A stretch of 64,000 bases of DNA, from contig NC_059556.1 in NCBI RefSeq assembly GCF_905220415.1, forward strand, positions 5,220,501-5,284,500, in the 5' to 3' direction. Of the stretch, positions 49,001 to 57,853 are shown piece by piece. The translations under genes and the position numbers were made by a program. The notes beneath the pieces are model-generated. The model was not told the origin of the DNA and searched no databases. It saw only the letters and a list, made by a program, of their open reading frames with translations. This DNA comes from Colias croceus (lineage: Eukaryota > Arthropoda > Insecta > Lepidoptera > Pieridae). The number at the start of each line of letters is the position of its first letter. Position 1 is the stretch's first letter.

Positions 49001-52000
49001 TCTTCTTCATTTTCACTTTCCCTACTGCCATCACCTGTGTAAATCATATTTTCATCGATTAATTCAATTCACCTTTAAAAACAAAACCAAGACGTAATAG
49101 CAGCTCTATATAATTATATAGAGCTGCTATTACGTACCCTTGGTGGAATTCCACACAGAGAGAACACGTGCAGTCACCACCAATATTTAAAGACAACTGA
49201 CGGATTTTTGAGTTTTTTGACTGACAGGCTACCTACCGCCCGATTTGTTTTTGATTGTGTATGACCGTGAATTGACTTCTATTTCTTTTGAACAAGGTGT
49301 AAAATGCAAGTTCGTTGTTTAGGGCTCTTACGATTCAATGATTCGAGTGTCTTCGGAAATACGACAATTAGCGAAGATTTGCATGCGCATTATTAATTTT
49401 GGATTACTGTATATAATTTTAAATAAATACTTATATAGATAATTAACACCCAGACACAGAGCAAACATCTATGTTCATCACACAAATATTTGCCCCGGGT
49501 GGGAATCGAACCCACGACATCTGGCTTGTAAGGCAGAGCCACTACCAACCAAGCCAACCGGTCAGTCAAATTACATACAAATAAAGTGACAAAAATTCTA
49601 AAGACTATTTTTGGCTTCGCTATTGACTGTAGATCACGCCGCAAGTATTTCTGTACAGAAAAATTGTTCATTCTTAAATGCGTACAAATAAAGTGACAAA
49701 AATTCTAAAGACTGTATTTTTGGCTTCTCTATCGACTGTAGATCACGCCGCAAGTATTTTTGTATTGAAGAATTGTTCATTGTACAGTTCTGATTTTCCT
49801 ACGATTTTATTATATGTACTAGATTTCCGCCCGCGGCTTCGCCCGCGTTTGCAAAGGAAAACCCGCATAGTTCCCGTTCCCGTGGGATTTCCGGGATAAA
49901 AACTATCCTTTGTGTTAATCCAAGTTACCCTCTATAAGTGTGCTAAATTTCATTGTAATCGGTTCAGTAGTTTTTACGTGAAAGAGTAACAAACATCCAT
50001 ACATCCATACATCCATACAAACTTTCGCATTTATAATATTAGTGGGATAATGTATAAATAATATGAAACTTATTTCAAATTTAACTGTAACATTGTATAC
50101 TTTATAATATAAGGCTTATTTCATGTACATTTATATTTTGTATAAGCATTCAGACTTTAAACTTCCATCCAAACGTGTACAGGAGCGACAGAGGGCGCGG
50201 AGACCGCGGAGACGGAGTGCCGCGCGGCGCTGCTCCGCGGACTGCTGCTCGCGTCGCTGGGCCGCGCGCCGCCCGCGCCGCTGCCCCCCGCGCCCGCGCC
50301 GCCGCCGCCCCACAGCGCGCCCGCGCCGCCGCTGCCGCACCCCGCGCCCGCGCAGCCGCAGCCCGCCCCCGCGCAGCCCGCGCCCGCGCCCGCCCCGCCC
50401 CTGCCGCGTGCCAAGCCCGCGCCACGCACCAAGGTATAACTGTGGTGAAACTACAGAATACAAACAGTAGCGAAACCCACTACTCCTAAACGAACGACCG
50501 CATAGGAATCTCATTGTTGCGCAAGTATTTATTTATTTATTTATTTATGACACTTTATTGTACAAGTACCAGTAATAAAAACATAATTTAACAAGAAAAC
50601 ATGAATACGGTAAGTGCACAAAAGGCGGCCTTATTGCTTAAAGCAATCTCTTCCAGGCAACCATATTAATAAAAGACATGTACGATGCTGGTTAAACGCG
50701 AAGGCGCAATCAAAAAGAAAATAAATAAAATCAAGGTTATAAAAACAAAATCAAAAACTATGGGAAATAAACCTTAATATACAAGGATACAATAATTATA
50801 AAATAGATAATTATGCACACAAAACTCAAAAATATCAATATTACATACATACTACATCAATACTTAAAAAATAGTAATAAATACAATTAAATAAATATAA
50901 GACATAAATATGCTAATACCACACCCCGGACACTCCATACAAAATTATCGTTTTGACAGTCACACTGTAGAGACTGCAAATGTGTGTGTTAACGCTTTAT
51001 GGTTGGCACATTTTTGACTAGCGTAAAAAAAAATTCGCGTTTTTCTGATGAAATACATCCGTAAACAGCACAATATCTAACCATTTTCTACGAAAAACGA
51101 TAATCACAAATCCAAAATAATAAAATTACTTTAAGTCAATTTGATTAATGTTGTCAATCTTCGTTGCGTATCGTCCCTGTAGAAAAATATGGACCATTTT
51201 ATGTCTGATCGTGCGGGGTGAGGTAAGTGTTTAATTTTGGCGGGAGGCGGAGAGTGTCCGTTCTGTAGCGTTTAGCTACTATTATGTATTCTGTGCTAAT
51301 ACATAAAATATAACATACTATACATAATGTTATTAAACATGATATATATACAAATACATATTCATATAAATATATAAATATATTTACATAAGATAAAAAA
51401 AGGAAACTAAATAGTGGAAAAATAGTGCTCTTTGACAAGTGCTTGTCAAAGAGCACTATTTTTCCACTATTTAGTTGCAAGTATGTGTGAGTGTATCGTT
51501 TCGAACGTTTTGAAGGGGGTTTTGCTTTTGTTCGTATCTGTTTACCGGGCCTATTGAAATCCAAATCCAGCTTCGTGATCGAAATTTTCTATTCTTTAAA
51601 AATTTTATAAGACTTAAAATTCAAAATAAAGTATTGTTTATTTTTTTTAACTAATATTTCGCCTTTATGTTACGCTTGTTGATTTAAAATTAATCATCCA
51701 ATCACTATCATTATCGATCAAAATCAATATTGATTTACTAAAATAAAAACTAAATATAATTCATTGAATGTATTCTCTATATCATCCATTCTAAGGATCA
51801 TCCACACAAAGTCACCAAATATACATATAATACAAAAATTGGCTTTTTATATATTAGTTTTAAATATTAATATACAAAAAGTAATGGTAAATATTAATTC
51901 ACAAAACAATTTAAACACAGTCTAACTTTAAACACTTTAATAGTTGCGTAAGCGAAATACGACAAAACCAGATTTAAGAGAACCCGCGCTTAAAGTTAAA

Positions 52001-52261
52001 CCCTGTCTAAAGTTTTTTGTGGTAAGACAGATAGTATTTTAATATATTGATCATACTTATTTATAGTTTATACTATAGCATTTGAATTACACAAATAAAT
52101 AAGAGTACATGAATAATAAGTTCACGTCACTAATCACTGAATTATTGTCTAAAGCAGTATGTTTGATAACAAGTTGTTGTGTAACTAATGAGTGCGGTGT
52201 GTGTCAGGAGGCAGCGGCGCGCGCGCACGGCGCGGCGCGGCAGATGCCCGAGGGCAGGTAG
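43025..52261 (+). CDS. KCMF1: KCMF1 homologue: ZZ and Di19 zinc-finger E3 ubiquitin ligase, 9 exons
   Basis: Exons: 43025-43040, 43203-43370, 44443-44579, 45547-45666, 46157-46251, 47465-47636, 48225-48375, 50183-50433, 52208-52261; 1,164 nt, 387 residues (human 381). KCMF1 is a ubiquitin ligase of the N-degron pathway. MNRHEGVSCDSCLKNNFRGR starts the ZZ zinc finger (residues 4-52, paired CxxC). Exons 3-4 hold the Di19-type fingers (YTCPFCNRMGF, VVCPVCASMPGG, HLTLEH). Exon 6 carries DPIAELLSQLSGVRR and the QLQQLQMQLQLERQQ coiled coil; exon 7 has TDSQFLL. The C-terminus is replaced by a Pro/Ala run in exon 8. Introns are GT-AG except intron 4 (45667-46156), which is AT-AC. Exons 5-9 are very GC-rich while exons 1-4 are not. 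The last exon (18 codons including stop) is the least certain. Confidence 0.88.
44012..44283 (+). mobile_element. tRNA-derived SINE, full-length copy in KCMF1 intron 2
   Basis: The head has a tRNA-like A box (TGGCTTGGTTGGTAGTGG) and a B-box-like GGGTTTTGATTCCC. A body (GTGTCTGGGTGTTAATTGTC, CATCAGATCGTGCCATTTG) and an (ATTT)n tail follow. It resembles the Metulj type of butterfly SINE (recollection, not checked). A partial reverse copy is at 49425-49568. Confidence 0.8.
45667..46156 (+). other. U12-type AT-AC intron (KCMF1 intron 4)
   Basis: The 5' end is ATATCCTTTTT, a full match to the minor-spliceosome donor ATATCCTT. The 3' end is AAACAC, terminal AC at 46155-46156. CTCTTTAAC at 46138-46146 matches the U12 branch site (TTCCTTAAC), with its adenosine 11-12 nt from the end. 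It joins codons ...RDLISFL and DEPSGIRH in phase 0, where vertebrate KCMF1 has RDL followed by DESSGVRH. No GT-AG alternative works: an in-frame stop at 46133-46135 and the absence of AG between it and 46157 exclude an upstream acceptor. Confidence 0.88.
45763..45890 (+). mobile_element. tRNA-like sequence, probably a SINE head, inside the AT-AC intron
   Basis: TCATGAG and CTCGTGA can form a 7-bp acceptor stem. The A box TGGCTGAGTTGGTCAGGC, B box GGTTCGAGTCC and T-arm GCGGG-TTCGAGT-CCCGC are intact. The anticodon arm does not fold normally (ATCC/GGAT around a 20-nt loop), so it is probably not a functional tRNA gene. The downstream tail (TCGTGATCGA then TTTTCTATTC) recurs at about 51570-51605, which supports a dispersed tRNA-derived SINE. 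Confidence 0.6.
46304..46716 (-). mobile_element. LINE 3' end carrying a MITE insertion
   Basis: The (AAAT)n tail is at 46304-46324 on the minus strand, followed by a 3' UTR (46580-46716) that matches the LINE at 20996-21150 (CATCCCTGACACAAATAAAT, GGTGCAGAATTGAGG). It is interrupted by the hAT-like MITE at 46340-46579. Confidence 0.8.
46340..46579. mobile_element. hAT-like MITE with 8-bp target duplication
   Basis: 240 bp. TIRs of about 26 bp (CACAGAACATATAAAAGAGG...) are perfect inverted copies. An 8-bp target duplication GGCCAAAC lies at 46332-46339 and 46580-46587. The uninterrupted LINE at 21025 has a single CCAAACC-containing site, confirming the insertion. Eight-base duplications are typical of the hAT superfamily. 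Confidence 0.82.
47265..47420 (-). mobile_element. LINE 3' end in KCMF1 intron 5
   Basis: A T-rich tail at 47270-47300 on the plus strand, then, read on the minus strand, GAGATCGCTGCCTAGCGAT and AAGGCCGCC, the conserved 3'-UTR hairpin block of jockey-type LINEs in this window. Confidence 0.65.
47857..48051 (-). mobile_element. Short Helitron in KCMF1 intron 6
   Basis: CTAG at 47857-47860; on the minus strand it starts TCTATACTAATATTATAAAG at 48051. Same family as 8368-8585. Confidence 0.75.
48470..49409. mobile_element. Non-autonomous Tc1/mariner-like element, copy 2, in KCMF1 intron 7
   Basis: 940 bp with 27-bp TIRs (CAGTACTCCAAAAGTAATAA then TGCGCAT; right complement CAGTAATCCAAAATTAATAA then TGCGCAT). 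TA target duplication at 48468-48469 and 49410-49411. Collinear with 29170-30073. No intact transposase. It contains a 44-bp perfect palindrome that is missing from the other copy. Confidence 0.8.
49092..49135. repeat. 44-bp perfect palindrome inside the Tc1-like element
   Basis: 22-nt arms (ACGTAATAGCAGCTCTATAT then AA) meet without a spacer. The sister element at 29785-29805 has only one arm (GCAGCTCTATATAATTCC), so an inverted duplication arose after the copies separated. Confidence 0.88.
49425..49568 (-). mobile_element. tRNA-derived SINE, partial copy
   Basis: Read on the minus strand: GACCGGTTGGCTTGGTTGGT, an intact B box GGTTCGATTCC, then GTGTCTGGGTGTTAATTATC. Same family as 44012-44283, 3'-truncated. 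Confidence 0.8.
49577..49782 (+). repeat. Tandem duplication of a unit of about 100 bp
   Basis: ACAAATAAAGTGACAAAAAT through GATCACGCCGCAAGTATTT occurs at 49577-49674 and again at 49683-49782 with a few differences. No ORF. Confidence 0.8.
49819..50047 (-). mobile_element. Short Helitron with ATCC microsatellite, KCMF1 intron 7
   Basis: CTAG at 49819-49822; read on the minus strand it starts TCCCACTAATATTATAAATG at 50047, the widespread lepidopteran Helitron 5' end. Contains (ATCC/ACATCC)n and CCGCCCGCGGCTTCGCCCGC. Confidence 0.82.
50525..50690 (-). mobile_element. LINE 3' end in KCMF1 intron 8
   Basis: An (AAAT)n tail at 50526-50546 and, on the minus strand, TTGCCTGGAAGAGATTGCTT, AAGCAAT and AAGGCCGCC, the conserved 3'-UTR hairpin. 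Confidence 0.7.
51405..51476. repeat. 72-bp near-spacerless perfect palindrome
   Basis: Two perfect 35-nt arms (51405-51439, 51442-51476) with a 2-nt spacer TG. Core of the arm: AATAGTGCTCTTTGACAAG. Located in KCMF1 intron 8. Confidence 0.9.
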
Positions 52262-52400
52262 GAGCGCGAGCGGCCGCCGCGCGCCCGCCAAGCGCCGCCG
52301 CCCCCGCCCCGCGCCCGCGCCCGCCCCGCTCGCGCCCCGCCCCGCTGAGCCGGGCCGCCCGCCGCCCGCCGCCCGCCGCCCGCCCGCGCCGCACGAGCGG
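52262..52400 (+). other. Extremely GC-rich KCMF1 3' UTR start
   Basis: Directly after the stop codon, about 140 bp consist almost only of G and C (CGCCCGC and GCCGCCC repeats), in a window that is otherwise strongly AT-rich. Confidence 0.75.
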
Positions 52401-53437
52401 GGCGACAGTGTCCAATGTAAATATGGAGTCGCAACGAGTCACGGGTCAGACCGGTGACGCGTCTACCGGATTCTACTTCGTTGTTTTTCGCTAACACTTA
52501 TTAGTGGACGCTTCATTATGTTCGTTTTGTTGGCTTTCGAAATATCAGTGTGATTTCCTTTATCATAGAGTAAATAGTTATGGAATGTTTTAATCGATTT
52601 ATAAATAAGATGACGAACGCTAGGTACGGTCACGATATTTATAACGAGCGGGAGGAGTCTTTTACACGATTATCGATTTACGGAACGCTTTTGTATATAA
52701 CACCGTTGGAAACCGACTGCAGTATTTTTCTTTCTGTTATGGATTATAAATATTATTCATATAATTGTAATTAGAGGTAATAATAGATGTATTTTTATAA
52801 CAGCAAGGTTAAAGCATCGCTAATTTACACTGACTCCTCTCTTAATTAATATATTATAATTAAACAGAATGAGAACTACTTACACTCAAATTGTCACTAG
52901 CTACGAAAGTGCTTATTAGTTTGATCATTATACTCCAACATTACAAAATGTTTGTATGTACCCTAATTAAATTCTATAATATTATTAAATGTATTTTTAT
53001 TTCATCCTTGCCTTTTATTTCCACTAACATTATTTATAAAACAAAATAAAATTATCTATTTTAAGGGCCGATTTTTCAATCCTTGGATAATAAATCTCTA
53101 ATAATATACAATACAGATATCACCTGTAAAATGTCAAAAATCTAGCAAATAACACATTTTGGAAATGGTACTTAGTTTATACCAAGTTAATACGATTTAG
53201 ATTGAAAAATTAAAGATTTATTTATCTCTGTGATTTATCTACACAGTCTGTAATTATCGATTGCAATGGATTACGACCTGTCATTCTTTGAAAACAAATA
53301 CTACCGCGTAGGATGAAAATAGTAATTAACGACGTCACAAGACCTAATAATATATTAAACGATCTCGCCTGCAATTTCTGGACTCACTCGTTGTAAATCA
53401 ATCAATCTCTCATGTAACTAATTCAGATGCTAAATAA
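52401..53437. other. Presumed KCMF1 3' UTR and intergenic sequence
   Basis: No domain-bearing ORF. Short ORFs (for example 52580-52774) have no recognisable content. No clear single poly(A) signal was chosen. Confidence 0.4.
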
Positions 53438-53441
53438 TTAA

Positions 53442-55025
53442 CCTTTTGAACGCCAATGACATCTATAGATGTCATGCGCAATCGTGCCCTGTGCGCCAAC
53501 GACACCTATACATGCCAAGAAACAGATCATAGATAAATACAAAATAAACATATTAAACCTTTACTTTTACGTGTTTTATTTATACAGTTTATGAACTGAA
53601 TCCCCAGTTATTACATAATTGTACACAGTAAACAAAATTGCCAAGTAGTTATTCAAATATTTGATGACAAAAAATAACTTAATTAATGGCTAAAAAAGCA
53701 TGTTCTCTCGCGCCAATGACATGTATACGTGCCTACTAGTGATGTAGTGTAATATTCAAGTAACTTCATTAAAATTTCAGCGAAATTACTCTAATTCGCT
53801 TAATTTTTGTAATAACTACAAAAAAAATATATAAGCTTAGTCACTGAGAAAAAAGGTAAATACCACTTCTTTGCTATAATACCATATTGTCTATATTGTG
53901 GATATTGTTGATTTGAATATTTTCCTTTTCGCCAATCATGCGCATCCCTAGCACAGTATCGATATGCAATCCCTTCTGCGCCATTGACATGAATAGATGT
54001 CGGACTGGTGACGTCGTAAGCGCGTGCCGTGTTGTTAAGTGCGGAAAGTTGTAAAAATATTTTATCGAGTAGGTATCTACCAATATTATAATCAAATAAG
54101 TACAAGGCTATTAATGAGCATAATAATTATATAGATAGGTAGGTAAATACAAGGCTGTTAATGAACATAATGATTATATACAATTGTTGATTTTTTATTA
54201 TTTTTAATTTTATCGTCACAAACACAATGTATGCGTTCTAGCATAATATTTATTGTCCATGTAATGATAAAAATTCGCTTAGGTCCAAAATGTATAAATA
54301 TCTCTAAAAATCTGTAGGTACTCACCTATTTAGCAGTTTTCAAAATTTATTACCCAATAAGTCTAATCAGTGCCTTTATTAGAATATTCTTATGATACAA
54401 ATTGTCGCTATGTCATATCAAAATATGGTAATTGACCTAAATAGGTACCTATATATAATTAGTATTTGTAATAACTCAAGTATTAAACTAAATGATTGGA
54501 AAATAAATATGTAGTTTTAATGCAATTCCCTTTATTTAAAGGTAATAGTTGTTTTGATATTTACAAATAAACACTCCACAATAATACCTATAGTTCATAT
54601 AAACTTAATAAATAAACTCGATAAGTTATAATAATATACAGCTACACATCCCTAATCAGAAGCGAGAGATTATAAAAAAAAGGATGGTTGCCCGCGCCAT
54701 TGGCATGTATACATGCCAATGGGGCGTAACTGATAGAGAATAGTGCTGTAACTTGCTGCAATTTTATATGTATTTTTGTATCTCAAAAGGTTGATTTTTT
54801 TTGTTGATAGTTGCTATAAATGTGGTCTTAAGTTTTTACAGTAGGAGATGAGGTTAAATAAAAATTATTTTTGTGTTATAAGCTGTTTATTCAAATATTC
54901 AGACGTGAATTATTATGTTTATCGATAACATTTTGGACTCCCTACTATTTTCAAGGTTATCTCATTGAATTTGTGGCTTGGCGTGGAGGGCATGGCGATG
55001 CGTTTTTGCTCTGGCGGTCAAAAGG
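53442..55025. mobile_element. piggyBac-like non-autonomous element
   Basis: Flanked by TTAA on both sides (53438-53441, 55026-55029), with TIRs CCTTTTGAACGCCA and TGGCGGTCAAAAGG. The palindromic motif GCGCCAATGACATNTATAGA, or close variants, occurs near 53451, 53493, 53705, 53975 and 54690 (GCCATTGGCATGTATACATG). 1,584 bp, no transposase ORF. TTAA specificity and CCYTTT-type ends are characteristic of piggyBac. Confidence 0.8.
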
Positions 55026-55294
55026 TTAAGGACAGTGTCATCAGAGAGCACATTACATTTTTATACGTGGTCTGTGGAACAATGTACAATCTACATTTTT
55101 AACCTGTCATAATGACTTATTTGATAATCTAGCTTGACTGTTGACATGGTTGACATTTACGATTTTGGTTTTGCGTTTTGTCGTTTTGTGTTGAATGTTG
55201 ATTTCACAGTTGATTTGTTAGCTGTTTAGCAAACTGTTTTTGAGTAAACTAAGTTGTAAAATTGAATCAAGTATAAAATTAATATTATACCGTA

Positions 55295-56104
55295 ATGGCC
55301 GATTCAACGAATACGGACATTTCCAAAATGAAGGTTGTGGATTTACGTAAAGAGTTGAAGGCACGTGGATTATCATATACCGGCGACAAGAAAGAGCTTG
55401 TAGCAAGACTCCAAGCGGCGACTGTTCAAGAGGATCACGGTGATATCAATTTAGATTCTGACGAAATTGACTCTGATGGTGTACTGGATGACGATGATGA
55501 TAAGACTCACGCGGATATTTTGGATGATACTGCTACCGATACACTCAATGAAGATTTGGTGCTTGAAGAAAATTCACCTGAAAAACAAACCCCTGAGACT
55601 AAACCTCAGAGGATTCTTAAACGAAAAATTACCCCAGAGACACAAAAAGAACAGTCATCAACTGAGAGTAAAGATGTAGCCTCAAAGAAAATTGTTTTAA
55701 ACAGGACAATTTCCATGTCATCTAGCTCTTCTAAAACAACTGAAAAAAAAGATGAGGATGAAAGTAACGCTACAACGGAAACTCCATCTGATAGTAATTC
55801 TATTAAGATAACTTCAGATCTTGACTTGAAAACACGGTTAGAACTGAGAGCAAAGCGCTTTGGTCTTCCTGTTAAAATTTCTGACGAAGCAAGGAAGGAG
55901 GCAAGAAAACAAAGATTTGGGCAAAGTACAAACACTACAACTGAAACGTCTAAAGTGACTATACCTGGAACACTATCAGACACTTTAGACAAACTTAAAA
56001 AACGATCTGAAAGATTTGGACAATCTGTCTCCACACTCATGATAGACATTGAGAATAAAGAGAAATTAGAAAAAAGAAAAGCCAAATTCGGTACTGTACA
56101 GTAA
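55295..56104 (+). CDS. SARNP: SAP domain-containing ribonucleoprotein (CIP29/Tho1-like)
   Basis: A single-exon ORF of 269 residues. An N-terminal SAP domain (residues 9-43, KVVDLRKELKARGLSYTG then KKELVARLQ) binds nucleic acid. A long acidic Ser/Thr-rich linker follows (about 45-170). The C-terminus carries four R-x-(K/Q/E)-(R/K)-F-G motifs at residues 185-190, 204-209, 237-242 and 261-266. This reiterated motif is typical of SARNP/Tho1, where the C-terminal helices bind the DEAD-box helicase UAP56/DDX39B within TREX-linked mRNA export. The protein is expected to be nuclear. The start is the first ATG, preceded by an AT-rich leader. Poly(A) signal AATAAA at 56192-56197. The gene is intronless, between a piggyBac-like element and a dead mariner. 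Confidence 0.9.
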   Translation: MADSTNTDISKMKVVDLRKELKARGLSYTGDKKELVARLQAATVQEDHGDINLDSDEIDSDGVLDDDDDKTHADILDDTATDTLNEDLVLEENSPEKQTPETKPQRILKRKITPETQKEQSSTESKDVASKKIVLNRTISMSSSSSKTTEKKDEDESNATTETPSDSNSIKITSDLDLKTRLELRAKRFGLPVKISDEARKEARKQRFGQSTNTTTETSKVTIPGTLSDTLDKLKKRSERFGQSVSTLMIDIENKEKLEKRKAKFGTVQ

Positions 56105-56191
56105 ACGTTATAATATTGTAAAATCATAGTTTAAGATTACTTAACTTTTCATTTTTAATTTCTTACTTTATAATTTAGTGTTAAGGTTTTC

Positions 56192-56197
56192 AATAAA
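56192..56197 (+). terminator. Poly(A) signal of SARNP
   Basis: AATAAA 88 bp after the stop codon. Confidence 0.65.
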
Positions 56198-56360
56198 GTA
56201 TATTGAAACTTATTCAATATTTAATTATAGTGCTCCTAGATTGAAGGAAACTAAAAATCGGTTGTAATTATCAACTAATACAAAAATAAATCTTATTGAC
56301 TGAAGGACAATTTTTTTTTAATATAAAATAAAAACTTAAAATAATAAACCTGGTTATTTA

Positions 56361-57650
56361 CGAGGGCGGTCCCAAAAGTAGCCGATCTAACCAAGAAAAA
56401 ACAAAAAATATGGAATTAATTATATTTATTTCTCTACATAGCTTCCTTGTAATCCTTTACACTTTTCCCAGCGGTGCTCTATAGCTTCAATGCCGCGTCT
56501 GTAGTAGGAACCGTCGAGCTCTTCAAAATAGGCATTAACCGTAGACTCAACATCTTCATTGTTTGCAAATCTTTTCCCACTGAGCCATTTTTTTTAAGTT
56601 TGGAACAGAAAATTATCAGATGGGGCCAAATCTGGTGAATAAGGTGCATGAGGTAGCAATTCAAACTTTAATTCTTCGATTTTAGCCATCGCAATGCCGG
56701 AGGTGTGGACTGGCGCGTTGTCCCGATGAAACAAAACTTTTTTATTTGATAGATGAGGCCGTTTTATCTTTATTTCTTCACTTAGACGCTGCAACAAGTT
56801 TGCGTAATACTCGCTGTTGATGGTTTTTCCTCTTGGTAGATAATCTATGAAGATTATCCCACGAGCGTCCCAGAAAACCGATGCCATGACTTTTCCTGCC
56901 GATGAAACCGTTTTTGCCTTCTTTGGGGCCGATTCTCCCCTTGCGGTCCATTGCTTTGACTGTTCTTTCGTCTCCGGTGTGAAATAATGAACCCACGTTT
57001 CATCCATGGTAATAAATCGACGCAAAAACTGTACTTTTGTTTCGAAATTTTGCCAAACACTCGACTGAAACATCCTCACGACGCTGTTTTTACTCTAGTG
57101 TGAGTAATCGCGGCACCCACCTTGCGCACAGCTTCCTCATGTCCAAGTTTTCAGTTAAGATACGATGTACTGCACTTTTTGAAATGCCTACCATTTCTGC
57201 TAGCTCGCGCACTTTTAGTCGACGATCATCCAATACAATTTTGTGGATTTTTTTACCATTTCTGGCGAAGTCACCTCATTTGGTCGCCCACTACGAGGTT
57301 CATCTTGGCAGTTCGTACGGCCACGTTTGAACTCGGCCACCCAATATTTTACCGTTGTAAACGAAGGAAAAGACTCCCCTAATGTAGAATCTAGCTCTTC
57401 TTTTATGTTAGTTGGGCTGAGGCCTTTCAAATGAAAGTATTGAATGACGTATCGTAGAGCAATTTTTTCCATATTAGAAAATTCTCTGACAGCGTTCACT
57501 TTCAAGGACTACAAAACAAATGACAAATGACCTAGCGTGTTCAAATTCCAAATTTAAAATCCGCATTGATCAGACTTTTTAATAAGAGTATTTAATTAAA
57601 TAAAACTGCCAGTACGTAAGTCAGGTCGGGTTATTTTGGGACCGCCTACA
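56361..57650 (-). mobile_element. mariner transposon, near full length but inactivated
   Basis: 1,290 bp flanked by TA (56359-56360, 57651-57652). The TIRs share GGCGGTCCCAAAA near both ends. It encodes a degenerate DD34D transposase on the minus strand (listed separately). A length of about 1.3 kb is typical of mariner elements. Confidence 0.9.
56430..57505 (-). pseudogene. mariner transposase pseudogene
   Basis: Starting at 57505 (MKVNAVREFSNMEKIALRY), the N-terminal helix-turn-helix region continues (YWVAEFKRGRTNCQDEPRSG). A one-base loss in an A run near 57250 shifts the frame. A nonsense codon is at 57090-57092. The catalytic domain is readable from 57079: ITMDETWVHYF (first Asp), LFHRDNAPVHTS (second) and YSPDLAPSDNFLF (third). 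A second frameshift lies in the A run at 56588-56595, before the C-terminal KKWLSGKRFANNEDV segment. Three lesions make it non-functional. Confidence 0.9.
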
Positions 57651-57853
57651 TAGTATCATCATCACACATCAAAAGGGATAAATTTCTATCTCTCTCATAT
57701 GGGATCAGTAATAATAATTAATTATTCCTTATACATGCAGGTATTTCAAACTATTTAAAAATGCTTAGAGGCCACATTAATGATTATATTAAAAATAAAT
57801 TAGATGACAGAGATTTATTTATAAAATAAAACAATTTATTCCATTTTTTATTG

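Noticed and set aside
50131..50514. Several overlapping long ORFs on both strands
   Set aside because: GC-rich low-complexity DNA of KCMF1 exon 8 opens all frames; only the frame continuing exon 7 is retained. The same applies to 52185-52497.
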